Positions 8,662 to 16,872 of a stretch of DNA of 64,000 bases are shown here, piece after piece (the stretch's first letter is position 1; each line of letters opens with the position of its first letter). Below the pieces are notes generated by a model. It was not told where the DNA came from. It did not search any database and saw only the letters and a program-made list of their open reading frames with translations. Position numbers and translations under genes: made by a program. This DNA comes from Nitrospira sp. CG24B (GTDB taxonomy: Bacteria > Nitrospirota > Nitrospiria > Nitrospirales > Nitrospiraceae), in NCBI GenBank assembly GCA_002869845.2, contig NEWS02000004.1, forward strand, positions 1,072,176 to 1,136,175, read 5' to 3'.

Positions 8662-9933
8662 CTAACCCCTAGATGCCACGTGGACTTTTTCTAGAATCAC
8701 TTCGTAGTTTTTGGCAACCAGTAGATCCGGGTGAACCCTTCCTTCGTCCGTCGACAAATCGAGATGGCCAATACTCTTTGGCACAGCAAAATACTCATCT
8801 TTGAATTTTACGAGGTTGTACCTCTTTACAGAGCACAGGAGCGTCGGAGCGTCTGCCGGCACTTCATAATTGATTCGACGTGGAAGGATGCGATCTTGAT
8901 ACATGGCTCGAAGTCTTCCCGCGACGCGTGGTCCTAGGAACGAAACAATACCTTTGCGAAAGGGAATCCAGACACGATCTGCAAGATACTGCCCGATGAT
9001 TTCTTTCGCCAGTGATAGCCATAACGACCACACCGCCAAAAATGAATAGCCGCTTTGCTCAGTTAAGTCGGCATACCGAGTTTCAAGCTCGGAACCGATG
9101 CGCCGATTCCGCATCCGCAAAGCCCAGATATTGCGATTTTCACGAAGCGGTTGAAATCGACCTGTGGAAAACGCTTCCACAGCCGTCAGCGCGTGGCCAT
9201 TAATATGTGGGTACGCCTTTTCCAGCAGCTGTTTCAGCGAAGCCCGCTGGCCATTTGTGCCAATTGGGTCCGGATGAGCGAAGTGCCACAGCGCCACAGC
9301 CTCATCATGCCACACTTCCTGCCAACCGGCATTGATCAGGCGCCACCCCAAATCATAAGGCCCACATAGATAGCCTCGATAACTGGGATGTTCATCAAAA
9401 CCTCCGAATCGGATCGCGTCGGCTCGACGCACAGTCATACATGCACCCTCATTGACAATGAGAGGCCACCATTGCCAGCGCTCGCTATCCTTGAGTGTCT
9501 CAGTGTCGGCCAGACCTTCGGGATAGAGGAGAGACGTGCGCCATTCATAGTGCATAAGCACCAGTGGAACAGCCGATCCCCCGGACTCCATCTGAAATGA
9601 ACGAAACACGGAACGCACGAAATCAGGGGGAAACACCGCATCACTATCGCATACACAGATCAATTCACCACGCGCATGCAACAAGCCGGCGTTATAACCG
9701 ACATGTTTGTGATAGATACCCTGTTGGTTGCACGTGATGACGACATCTGCCTTCTTCAACACTTCGTCGACGACGCGGTCATAGACTTCCACCCATATCA
9801 GCTCATACTGATCTTTCGGCACATCTTGTTGTAGCAGCCAATCCAGGGTGGTGAACCTCTCGCGACATCCCCAATCTAATAGAATGATGGATAGGCGGGG
9901 AGAGGAAGCCGATACGCTTTTGTGAACGATCAT
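8662..9933 (-). CDS. family 2 glycosyltransferase with one C-terminal repeat module
   Basis: About 423 residues from the ATG at 9933, which has an AGGA about 10 nt upstream. The frame also runs back to a TTG at 10005 without a ribosome site. The GT-A fold is clear: RLSIILLDWG at the first strand, the C-D-S-D-A-V-F-P metal-binding DxD motif, then an N-E-G-A-C-M-T acceptor segment and a G-G-F-D-E-H motif. The protein ends with RYNLVKFKDEYFAVP followed by G-H-L-D-L, one copy of the module found in its two neighbours. It probably adds a sugar to the polysaccharide on the cytoplasmic membrane face. Confidence 0.82.
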   Translation of the reverse strand: MIVHKSVSASSPRLSIILLDWGCRERFTTLDWLLQQDVPKDQYELIWVEVYDRVVDEVLKKADVVITCNQQGIYHKHVGYNAGLLHARGELICVCDSDAVFPPDFVRSVFRSFQMESGGSAVPLVLMHYEWRTSLLYPEGLADTETLKDSERWQWWPLIVNEGACMTVRRADAIRFGGFDEHPSYRGYLCGPYDLGWRLINAGWQEVWHDEAVALWHFAHPDPIGTNGQRASLKQLLEKAYPHINGHALTAVEAFSTGRFQPLRENRNIWALRMRNRRIGSELETRYADLTEQSGYSFLAVWSLWLSLAKEIIGQYLADRVWIPFRKGIVSFLGPRVAGRLRAMYQDRILPRRINYEVPADAPTLLCSVKRYNLVKFKDEYFAVPKSIGHLDLSTDEGRVHPDLLVAKNYEVILEKVHVASRG

Positions 9934-10179
9934 CGAAATAATATCCTGAGAAGGTCTATTTAACGAGCACAACAATTGAGGCGTACAATCATCTACTTCG
10001 CTCAATTGCTAGAACTAGAATGGAGAGCAAAACGATTCTCAGCGACTTTCGCTCTGGGCTTGAAAGCGCATGAATACGACACCGAATAATGAGCTTGAGA
10101 AGTTCACTTCAATGCGCTCAGCCTCTATCGAACATTCAAATGGCGCAAAATGGCTTCTTCAACAGTCTTGCTCGTGCGA

Positions 10180-11514
10180 TCAAGATCGCGAATAAAACTG
10201 TTCCTCAAGGACCTCGAAGGTTGTCGCAAGATCGACAAGACCGTCAAATGGTCGATCGCGATCCAAGCACACCAAGCAGTGCGCGATCGATCGGCGAACA
10301 TCCAACACACATCCACCCCGTGTGCCATCTACCTGCATCACACCAAGATCAAGAAAGTAATCTCCAGGACTTATACTAAGAACGAATGCAAATTTAAAGA
10401 CCCGTGTCTCTCCGCCAGAGATTGGCTTTAATTGTTCTCCCATAATGATTGTATTTGTGGCATAGACATATATCCCCTCCACCGTCTTGATGCAAAATCC
10501 AACTGCGGGTTCCTGTACATCTCTAAAGAATGCCGCCTTCACATAAATGTGAAGCATGGATCGGAAAGAGACGTCGACGACATCCCACAAGCCTTCACAT
10601 TGGAGTGCATAATCTACGATCTTAGCGTCGCCGTTACCAAATCGCGTCTCGGTCTTATTGTAGCTTTTCCGGCCATGACAAACATCCTCCATCGAGTGTG
10701 TACTTGCCATTTCCGAAACCACCCTATTTACACCACCTATCTCTTCTCTTATCGTGGTGCTTTGTGAGCCTTCCGATGAGCTATTCCTGCCGAAGAGCAG
10801 TTCATGATACTTATCGACAATCAACCCAGGCTCTCCGGTTGCTATCATCTTCCCATGATCCAGCAAAACCGCCTGCTGCGCATAAGTTGTAACCAACGCC
10901 ATACTGTGAGTAACGAACAAGATCGTGATACCTCGCTCGCGCAAGGCCGACAAATGCTCATAACATTTATGTTGAAACTTCGCATCTCCTACCGCCAATG
11001 CCTCATCAATTATCAGAACATCAGGGTCTACGTGAATCGTGGCTGCAAACGCTGCCCGCACAAACATCCCCGATGAATATGTTTTGACGGGCTGATCGAA
11101 AAACTCCCCGATGTCGGCAAACGCTTGGATGTGCGGCATGCGCTCGATCATCTCATCACGAGGGATTCCAAGTAATGCGCCATTCAGCATCACATTGTCA
11201 CGTCCTGTGAAATCGGGATTGAACCCAGCTCCGAGCTCGAGCAATGCCGCAACTCTCCCATTCACAGCCACGCTGCCGTTTGTAGGTTGGACTATTCCCG
11301 CAATGATCTGAAGAAGAGTGGATTTTCCTGATCCGTTTCGTCCGATAATTCCGATGGTCTTCCCCTTGGAGATATCAATGCTGACCTCATTGAGAGCCAA
11401 AAACTCTCGGTGATACCGTTTCCGAAATGGATGGAACGTCTCGAAAAGTCGCTCCTGTGGAGAAGCGAAAAGCCTGAATTTTTTAGATACGTTCCTAACT
11501 GAAATTGCAATCAT
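10180..11514 (-). CDS. wzt: ABC transporter ATPase for polysaccharide export (Wzt-like)
   Basis: 444 residues. The nucleotide-binding domain spans about 1-250, with Walker A GRNGSGKST at 58-66, the signature variant YSSGMFVR and Walker B DVLIIDEALAVGD. A C-terminal domain of about 180 residues follows, as in Wzt proteins that recognise the finished O-polysaccharide end. It pairs with the permease gene 18 bp upstream. Together they would move a lipid-linked glycan across the inner membrane. The C-terminal domain sets substrate specificity in known Wzt proteins (established for the family). The 170-250 bp between this gene and the next glycosyltransferase hold no gene. Confidence 0.9.
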   Translation of the reverse strand: MIAISVRNVSKKFRLFASPQERLFETFHPFRKRYHREFLALNEVSIDISKGKTIGIIGRNGSGKSTLLQIIAGIVQPTNGSVAVNGRVAALLELGAGFNPDFTGRDNVMLNGALLGIPRDEMIERMPHIQAFADIGEFFDQPVKTYSSGMFVRAAFAATIHVDPDVLIIDEALAVGDAKFQHKCYEHLSALRERGITILFVTHSMALVTTYAQQAVLLDHGKMIATGEPGLIVDKYHELLFGRNSSSEGSQSTTIREEIGGVNRVVSEMASTHSMEDVCHGRKSYNKTETRFGNGDAKIVDYALQCEGLWDVVDVSFRSMLHIYVKAAFFRDVQEPAVGFCIKTVEGIYVYATNTIIMGEQLKPISGGETRVFKFAFVLSISPGDYFLDLGVMQVDGTRGGCVLDVRRSIAHCLVCLDRDRPFDGLVDLATTFEVLEEQFYSRS

Positions 11515-11532
11515 CTGATGATGTAGGCGGCG

Positions 11533-12375
11533 CTACATTACGTCGGCGAATTGCGGCTTGAGTCGGCTAAACACGTAGGAGCCCGTTAGAAGCAAAAAGA
11601 GTGCAACGCTCCAAAAGTACACAGTCTGGCCAGCATCCGGCAACTGATGGGAGAGCAACACGCCACGATACCCCTGAATAATGTAGTCGAGAGGGTTATA
11701 CCTCAAGATCGGTTGGTACTGTTCTGGCAGATTATCGGGTGACCAGACGATGGGGGTCGCCCAAAACAAGAGGTTCAACCCAATACCAAGCCCATGAGAG
11801 ATGTCCCTATAGAATACTTGGATAGCTGATAGGAGCCAGCCTAACCCTACAACGAGGACACAGGTGCAGAAAACAAAGTAGAGCATCAGGAGCATAGAGA
11901 GATGAAACGTAACGTGATAGTACGCCAACATCCCAGCCAAGAGAACCGTGAAGACCCCGTGGGGTACTAGACTTGCCGTCAGATGGACTGCTGCGAGAAC
12001 TTCCGAAGGGAAGACGGTCTTCTTGATAAAATGGGCGTTCCGGACGACGGAATCCGTGATCGAGGTCAGCGATTCGTTAAAAAACAGCCACGGCACAAAA
12101 CCAGAGACAAACCAAAGTATGAATGGTGTATTGCCTGGCCCCTGAGATCGAAATCCAATGGCAAAGACAAAATAGAATATGAATATGACGGCTACCGGAT
12201 GTGCAAACGTCCATACAATCCCGGCCAGCGTCCCCGCGTACCTGCCCTGCAGATCTCGAGCCGCCAGGGCAAGAATCATCGTCCGGTAGCGATACAGATT
12301 CCGAAACAGCTGAAGAATCAGTACCACCTGCCGTTCGGTGAGGTATGGATATCTATTCGATTGAGCTGACTGCAC
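11533..12375 (-). CDS. wzm: ABC transporter permease for polysaccharide export (Wzm-like)
   Basis: 280 residues with about six hydrophobic segments, the ABC-2 type permease fold. The N-terminal cytoplasmic stretch with A-A-R-D-L-Q-G-R-Y-A-G-T-L-A-G is typical of the interface helix of Wzm/KpsM/TagG permeases. It lies directly upstream of the ATPase gene, as expected for a Wzm-Wzt pair. It forms the inner-membrane channel for undecaprenyl-linked O-polysaccharide. The cluster also encodes a Wzx-like flippase (21,626), so two export routes may coexist. Confidence 0.88.
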   Translation of the reverse strand: MQSAQSNRYPYLTERQVVLILQLFRNLYRYRTMILALAARDLQGRYAGTLAGIVWTFAHPVAVIFIFYFVFAIGFRSQGPGNTPFILWFVSGFVPWLFFNESLTSITDSVVRNAHFIKKTVFPSEVLAAVHLTASLVPHGVFTVLLAGMLAYYHVTFHLSMLLMLYFVFCTCVLVVGLGWLLSAIQVFYRDISHGLGIGLNLLFWATPIVWSPDNLPEQYQPILRYNPLDYIIQGYRGVLLSHQLPDAGQTVYFWSVALFLLLTGSYVFSRLKPQFADVM

Positions 12376-12414
12376 AATATGCTGCTTCGGCGATCTGCGA
12401 TAGACATGCGAATT

Positions 12415-13353
12415 TTACACATTCCCATACCGCGTGTTCTTGATCATCGTGTATCCCTTGATCAAGTCGCTGATTCCAGCATCGAGCGAAAACATCGGCG
12501 TGAAACCAGTGGCTTCGATTTTGGCGTTGGACACGATATAGTTCCGTTGATCCGGGTCCTTGCCGACCGGAGCATCGAGGAACACGAAGTCCGGCACCTG
12601 CTTCTGGATGTGTTCACAGAGCTCTCGCTTCGACACATTGGCATCGGACAGACCGACGTTGTAGATCTGGCCTTTCATCTTGTCGAAGTTTGACATGGCA
12701 TGTTGGAACACGCGCGAGACGTCACGCACATGGACGTAATTGCGCTTGAAGGAACTTTCAAACAACACCACGAAGCGATCGTGGACGGCCCGGTACGTAA
12801 AATCGTTCACCAGCAGATCGATCCGCATGCGCGGCGACATCCCAAACACCGTGGCCAGGCGAAAACTGATCGCGTTCTCCCGCTGCATCAGCTCTTTCTC
12901 AATGCCGACTTTTTCCTTTGCATAGATCGAAATTGGATTGAGTGGCGACTCTTCGGTGCAGAAGTTATTCTTGTCCCCGGTGCCGTAGGCGCTGTTGGTC
13001 GTGGGCATCAGGACCATCTGCTGCTTCGACAGCAGCTTCAGCATCAGAACTATGGCGTCATGGTTGACCGTGGTTGCGCCCACCGGATCCTGGCTGCACA
13101 TCGGCGCCCCCACCAGCGCGGCTAACGGAATCACAATATCGGCCTTCTTGATCAATGGAGCCATGACACTTTCAATCCGGATATCGCCTCTCACGACCGA
13201 AAAGTTGGGATGATGGCATATATGGTTGAGACTGGACTGCTTGTACATGAAGCTGTCCAACACCGTCACCTTGTGGCCGAGCTGAAGAAGATCTGGGACC
13301 ATGATAGAGCCAAGATAACCCGCGCCGCCCGTGACAAGGATGTTGAAATTCAT
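12415..13353 (-). CDS. NAD-dependent nucleotide-sugar epimerase/dehydratase
   Basis: 312 residues from the ATG at 13353, which has an AGGA site 8 nt upstream; the frame is open to an ATG at 13383. The extended-SDR glycine motif TGGAGYLG is at the N-terminus, T-T-N-S-A-Y-G supplies the catalytic Ser/Thr, and Y-A-K-E-K gives the Y-x3-K pair. It acts on a nucleotide sugar in the cytoplasm. It sits between the nucleotidyltransferase and the Wzm permease, separated from the former by 42 bp. The exact reaction (4-reduction, epimerisation or dehydration) is not readable from the sequence. Confidence 0.85.
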   Translation of the reverse strand: MNFNILVTGGAGYLGSIMVPDLLQLGHKVTVLDSFMYKQSSLNHICHHPNFSVVRGDIRIESVMAPLIKKADIVIPLAALVGAPMCSQDPVGATTVNHDAIVLMLKLLSKQQMVLMPTTNSAYGTGDKNNFCTEESPLNPISIYAKEKVGIEKELMQRENAISFRLATVFGMSPRMRIDLLVNDFTYRAVHDRFVVLFESSFKRNYVHVRDVSRVFQHAMSNFDKMKGQIYNVGLSDANVSKRELCEHIQKQVPDFVFLDAPVGKDPDQRNYIVSNAKIEATGFTPMFSLDAGISDLIKGYTMIKNTRYGNV

Positions 13354-13395
13354 AGATCTGTCCTTTTCTGTTGATTGAACCATGATCGCACAAGC

Positions 13396-14097
13396 CTAGC
13401 CCGCTAGCAGGGTGGCGGCTCGATGATAGTCGTCGGGCACTCCGATGTCGATAAACGTCCGCGTGAATTCAAGTCCAAATAACCTCTGGCCGGCGGCGAG
13501 CGCGCCTGGAAACAGGTCGTTTTCTAAGGACAGCTTTTCACCGAAAGTCCGAGCCCCGGACAGTACGCGTGGGTGCACCCAATAGACTCCCCCGTTGGCA
13601 AGGCGAGGCCCTTGCTCTACGCCAGATTTCAGCGACGTAATCCGTCCCTCAGACGACAGCTCGATGCCCATGTACCGCCCCTGCTCACTCGTTCTAAACA
13701 AGGACAAGCACCAGTCTGCGTCATGTTCCAGGGCATAGGCATTTAATACACTCCAGTCCACCCCGAAGTAGGTGTCTCCATTCAGAAGCACAAACGGCTC
13801 TCGAAGGCCAGTTTTCTCTGCGGCAAGCAGAAACGCACCGCCAGTACCTAATGGCTGTTCCTCAATAGCGTATTCCAGGTCCACACCTTTGTATCGAGGC
13901 CCAAAATGCTCCGTGATAGCTTCATGTCGGTACCCGACAGACAACACGAATCGGCTTACCCCCTGGCTGATCCAATAATCGAGTTGATATTCAAGAAAGG
14001 GGCGTCCGCTGATCGGAGCCATGGGCTTCGGAAGGTCGGGCACGGCACTGCGCAACCTAGTCCCTAGCCCGCCGGCAAGAATCACGGCCGAGGGCAT
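13396..14097 (-). CDS. hddC: sugar-1-phosphate nucleotidyltransferase, HddC-like
   Basis: 233 residues. It starts with the pyrophosphorylase signature AVILAGGLGTRLRSAVPDLP followed by K-P-M, then L-N-G-D-T-Y-F as the metal-binding strand and F-I-D-I-G-V-P-D-D-Y at the end. This short form is characteristic of HddC, which activates D-glycero-D-manno-heptose 1-phosphate with GTP, and of related RmlA/RffH-type enzymes. The GHMP kinase of HddA type at 17,852 and the GmhB domain at 28,300 support a GDP-heptose route (inference). It is 7 bp from the ColD-like gene. Family is firm; base and sugar specificity are less so. Confidence 0.8.
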   Translation of the reverse strand: MPSAVILAGGLGTRLRSAVPDLPKPMAPISGRPFLEYQLDYWISQGVSRFVLSVGYRHEAITEHFGPRYKGVDLEYAIEEQPLGTGGAFLLAAEKTGLREPFVLLNGDTYFGVDWSVLNAYALEHDADWCLSLFRTSEQGRYMGIELSSEGRITSLKSGVEQGPRLANGGVYWVHPRVLSGARTFGEKLSLENDLFPGALAAGQRLFGLEFTRTFIDIGVPDDYHRAATLLAG

Positions 14098-14104
14098 GAC
14101 AGTC

Positions 14105-15274
14105 TCACGCGGAGTTTAGTACCTTGCACAACTCATCGATCTCCTCATCGCGAAGATCCGGATAGTTCCCGATGTAGAAACCGTAGAAATGAACATGCTC
14201 GGTTTCCGGAAAGTGCAGATGGTGATCGTTCGGCACAACGCCTTTGAGATACGGCTGGCGAATTTGATTGCCTCCACCCGCACTCCCACGCCGAAACTCG
14301 ATGCCCCCCTCGCGCATCACTCTCATGAGGCGTTCGACCAATGCGTTGTCCGGACGTGTCAGAATGAGATTGAACGCGTAATTACTTGACCCTTCAACCT
14401 TGAAATCGGTGCGGTATCGATCGGAATCGAGCTGCCGAAGAAACCGTAGGAGGTTTTCCGTCCGACGCTTCACGTTACGATCCAGACGCTTCAGTTGGCT
14501 TCGACCCAGGATGCCGCCGATCTCCGTATTCCTAGTGTTATAGGCCGGAAATGCAAAAATGAAATCAGGATTCAATTCCGGATTGGCGGATCGGTAGGCC
14601 CCTTGGACCGCTGGATCGGTGGCCTCTCGGACCATGCCATGAGACCGCAACATACGAACCTGCTGATACACCTCCTGATCATTCGTGCAGATCATACCTC
14701 CCTCAATCGTGCTCATATGGTGCGCGTAGTAGAAGGAGAAATTCGAGATCCATCCAAAACTCCCCAACTTCCGGCCATGGTGCGTGGCCCCATGGGACTC
14801 GCACACGTCCTCAATCAGTGGAACACGCCGCTGCTGCAACTCGTTCAATAGCCGGTCCTCCAGTCCATCAAAGCCTTGCACGTGTGTCAGAAAGACTGCG
14901 CGGGTTCGTTCCGTGATCGCGGCCAAAATCTTGTCCGGATGCATCCCCAGGGTTCGAGGATCGATATCAACAAAGACCGGCGTGAATCCATTCTGCAAGA
15001 CCGACGCAATATCGGAGACCCACGCTAACGGCGGCACAATCACCTCTCCGCCCTCGGGGTAACGGATTTTCAGGACGGCCATCGTCAAGAGATTCGCCGA
15101 CGCTCCGGAATTGACGAAGACACTGTGCGTCACTCCCAGCCACGCCGACCATTCGGCCTCAAACGCCCGCACATTCGAACCGTGCGTCAGGATCGGATCT
15201 TCCTGTTTGAGATGCTCGATCACCGCATCCAGATCTTCACGAAGTATATTGTTGCGCATCAACGGATATTTCAT
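14105..15274 (-). CDS. DegT/ColD-like PLP enzyme lacking the Schiff-base lysine
   Basis: 389 residues of the DegT/DnrJ/EryC1/StrS fold, with the N-S-G-A-S-A-N-L PLP-phosphate loop and I-E-D-V-C-E-S-H-G-A cofactor strand. Where aminotransferases have the lysine (S-F-x-x-x-K-x-x-x-x-G-E-G-G), this protein reads SFYYAHHMSTIEGGM. A histidine therefore replaces lysine, as in ColD (GDP-4-keto-6-deoxymannose 3-dehydratase) and the E1/RfbH enzymes. The expected reaction is removal of the C3 hydroxyl of a 4-keto sugar nucleotide, not transamination. No RfbI-type reductase is nearby, which favours the ColD-type mechanism. It precedes the HddC-like gene and follows the TPP enzyme genes. Confidence 0.82.
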   Translation of the reverse strand: MKYPLMRNNILREDLDAVIEHLKQEDPILTHGSNVRAFEAEWSAWLGVTHSVFVNSGASANLLTMAVLKIRYPEGGEVIVPPLAWVSDIASVLQNGFTPVFVDIDPRTLGMHPDKILAAITERTRAVFLTHVQGFDGLEDRLLNELQQRRVPLIEDVCESHGATHHGRKLGSFGWISNFSFYYAHHMSTIEGGMICTNDQEVYQQVRMLRSHGMVREATDPAVQGAYRSANPELNPDFIFAFPAYNTRNTEIGGILGRSQLKRLDRNVKRRTENLLRFLRQLDSDRYRTDFKVEGSSNYAFNLILTRPDNALVERLMRVMREGGIEFRRGSAGGGNQIRQPYLKGVVPNDHHLHFPETEHVHFYGFYIGNYPDLRDEEIDELCKVLNSA

Positions 15275-15374
15275 AAATACCTACTCACACCCCTCGGAAG
15301 CATCCGATACAAATTGCACCACTCCGCAACCAGACGCCGCTATCAGACATTTTTAAAACCACTCTTGCCTGATC

Positions 15375-15500
15375 GCAGGATGGTCAAAAAGGCCGTCCAG
15401 CAAGGCCGCAACGAGTGAAGAGGCGAGACGTACGCTTCGGTACGTTGAGCCTCTGAGCGATGCGAGAACGAAGCTGGCAGACTTTTTCAACATCCCGCTA
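15375..15500 (-). repeat. inverted-repeat element, copy 1 (long form)
   Basis: About 125 bp. Its ends are imperfect inverted repeats (GGATGGTCAAAAAGGCCGTC against GACTTTTTCAACATCC), with a central CGTAC-loop-GTACG hairpin inside a GAGGC/GCCTC pair. It begins at the TAG stop of the TPP beta-subunit gene. On the coding strand its far end reads GGCC-9 nt-GGCC-TTTTT, terminator-like. A 46-codon frame starts at an ATG (15,493) just after the stop. Confidence 0.9.
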
Positions 15501-16034
15501 TTTCTCGTTGTAGTAATCGCCATACTCGACAATGATGGTGCTGCGTCCATCGTCACGCAACAGGGCCCACTCATAGGCCGGAAAGACATCTTTTGGTTCT
15601 TCCAGCCGGATGATCTCGATCGTACTGCACATCAGGCGGATCGCCTCGGTGAAGTCACCCACATGCTGATGCTGCGGGTGGAGCGGACGCTGAGCCCCGA
15701 TCCCCGTCCGGATAATGGCCTTGCTTTTGTACCCGCCGTTGGACATCACCTGAATTTTGTCTAAATGATTGACCAACTGATTAACGGCCAAGAGCAGGAA
15801 ATTCCATCGCGGGAAAATGCTCACGGGAACGAGCCCGCTCAGGGCCAAACCGGTCGTCATTCCCATCTGCATCTCCTCGGCAACCGGAAGCTCGATCAAA
15901 CGATCGGAGGGCACCTCCTTGAGCGTGTTGCTCATCGCCGTTCCAGCAACAGACACCGCTTGTCCGAGAAAAACCGTCCGCGAATCCTGCGCCAGGAAAT
16001 TCATCGACCGCTGAAGTTCATCAAAATATTTCAT
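15498..16034 (-). CDS. TPP-dependent enzyme, beta (transketolase-like) subunit, short form
   Basis: 178 residues resembling the pyrimidine-binding half of E1-beta or transketolase. Motifs include P-V-A-E-E-M-Q-M-G-M-T-T-G-L-A-L-S-G, where the conserved Glu that activates thiamine diphosphate is expected, and R-T-G-I-G-A-Q-R-P-L-H-P-Q-H-Q-H. It lacks the C-terminal transketolase domain, so it is about half the size of a normal E1-beta. It pairs with the alpha-type gene at 16,173. Beside a ColD-like 3-dehydratase, the pair may transfer a two-carbon unit to a keto-sugar (inference, by analogy with YerE or AviB1/B2). Repeat copies lie on both sides of this gene. Confidence 0.8.
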   Translation of the reverse strand: MKYFDELQRSMNFLAQDSRTVFLGQAVSVAGTAMSNTLKEVPSDRLIELPVAEEMQMGMTTGLALSGLVPVSIFPRWNFLLLAVNQLVNHLDKIQVMSNGGYKSKAIIRTGIGAQRPLHPQHQHVGDFTEAIRLMCSTIEIIRLEEPKDVFPAYEWALLRDDGRSTIIVEYGDYYNEK

Positions 16035-16087
16035 GTCTCACCTTAGAAGGCAGTTGAAAAGCTTTTGGGTAGTCGAAAATCCTGGCG

Positions 16088-16175
16088 TGTAGGATGTTCA
16101 AAAAGGGCGTCCAGCAAGGCCACAGCCAGCGAAGAGGCGAGAACGAAGCTGGAGAACTTTTTCAACATCCTGTTA
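16088..16175 (-). repeat. inverted-repeat element, copy 2 (short form)
   Basis: About 85 bp with the same ends as copy 1 (GGATGTTCAAAAAGGGCGTC and AACTTTTTCAACATCC). The central hairpin is missing. The missing 39 nt are bounded in the long form by direct GCGAGA repeats, so a slippage deletion is likely. It overlaps the TAA stop of the TPP alpha-subunit gene. The internal frame (ATG at 16,168, 41 codons) stays open because 39 is a multiple of three. Confidence 0.85.
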
Positions 16176-16772
16176 GAACTGAACCCGCACGCCGGCGCCC
16201 GCATGCGGATACTTCGTTTCATAGCGGTAGTAGCTGATGTACTCGTCGGCTGCGTCTTCAAAACTCAGGCGAGGCTGATTCCAGGCTTCTCTGGTATCGG
16301 TACAGACTGATTTTGCGTTGTCCTCAATAATGAAGTGGATCGGCAAGCAGTGGTTTCGGCTGTACTTGATCGCCTCGTGCGCAATCCCTGTCTCCGCTGT
16401 CATATCACCCATGAAGCAATAGACTTTGGCATCCTCCCCACGCCGCTGAATCGACATCGCCGCGCCGACGGCGATCGGCAAGACACCACCCACAATGGCC
16501 GAGGAGAACACACGCTGCTCCGGGAAGCAGAGGGAAATCGACCGACCGGCCACGATCTCATCTCGGACAGAATCTTTCGGGACCCCCTTCAACAAGCACT
16601 GATAATGCGAACGCCACGAGCAAAATACCCAGTCCTGAGCGCGAATATTGCGAAACACTCGGATCATCGCTTCTTCATTTCCAAAATACAGATGAATGGG
16701 CGCGCGAATCTTTCCTGCATTGAACAACGTGGCAATTTCTTCTTCAAATGCGATTAACTCGTCTTTCGTCAT
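16173..16772 (-). CDS. TPP-dependent enzyme, alpha (E1-alpha-like) subunit, short form
   Basis: 199 residues. The thiamine diphosphate motif is visible: G-D-M-T-A-E near residue 121, followed about 27 residues later by E-D-N. Upstream are the S-H-Y-Q-C-L-L-K-G segment and V-G-G-V-L-P-I-A-V-G-A-A, both typical of E1-alpha proteins. It is much shorter than pyruvate dehydrogenase E1-alpha (over 320 residues), and no E2/E3 genes are present, so central metabolism is unlikely. The beta-type gene follows after 139 bp that include repeat copy 2. It probably forms a heterotetramer with that partner in nucleotide-sugar modification (inference). Confidence 0.8.
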   Translation of the reverse strand: MTKDELIAFEEEIATLFNAGKIRAPIHLYFGNEEAMIRVFRNIRAQDWVFCSWRSHYQCLLKGVPKDSVRDEIVAGRSISLCFPEQRVFSSAIVGGVLPIAVGAAMSIQRRGEDAKVYCFMGDMTAETGIAHEAIKYSRNHCLPIHFIIEDNAKSVCTDTREAWNQPRLSFEDAADEYISYYRYETKYPHAGAGVRVQF

Positions 16773-16872
16773 CTCCCCATCCTTCGCATGCTGCGCACAG
16801 ATGCGCAGACAGTTAGTGCCGTATCTCTGACCATCTCACCGCGCAACGCACCAGACGACAATGCCCATTCGA

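Noticed and set aside
14105..15274. Ordinary sugar aminotransferase
   Set aside because: The lysine that binds PLP is replaced by His in the SFYYAHHMSTIEGGM segment, so transamination is unlikely.
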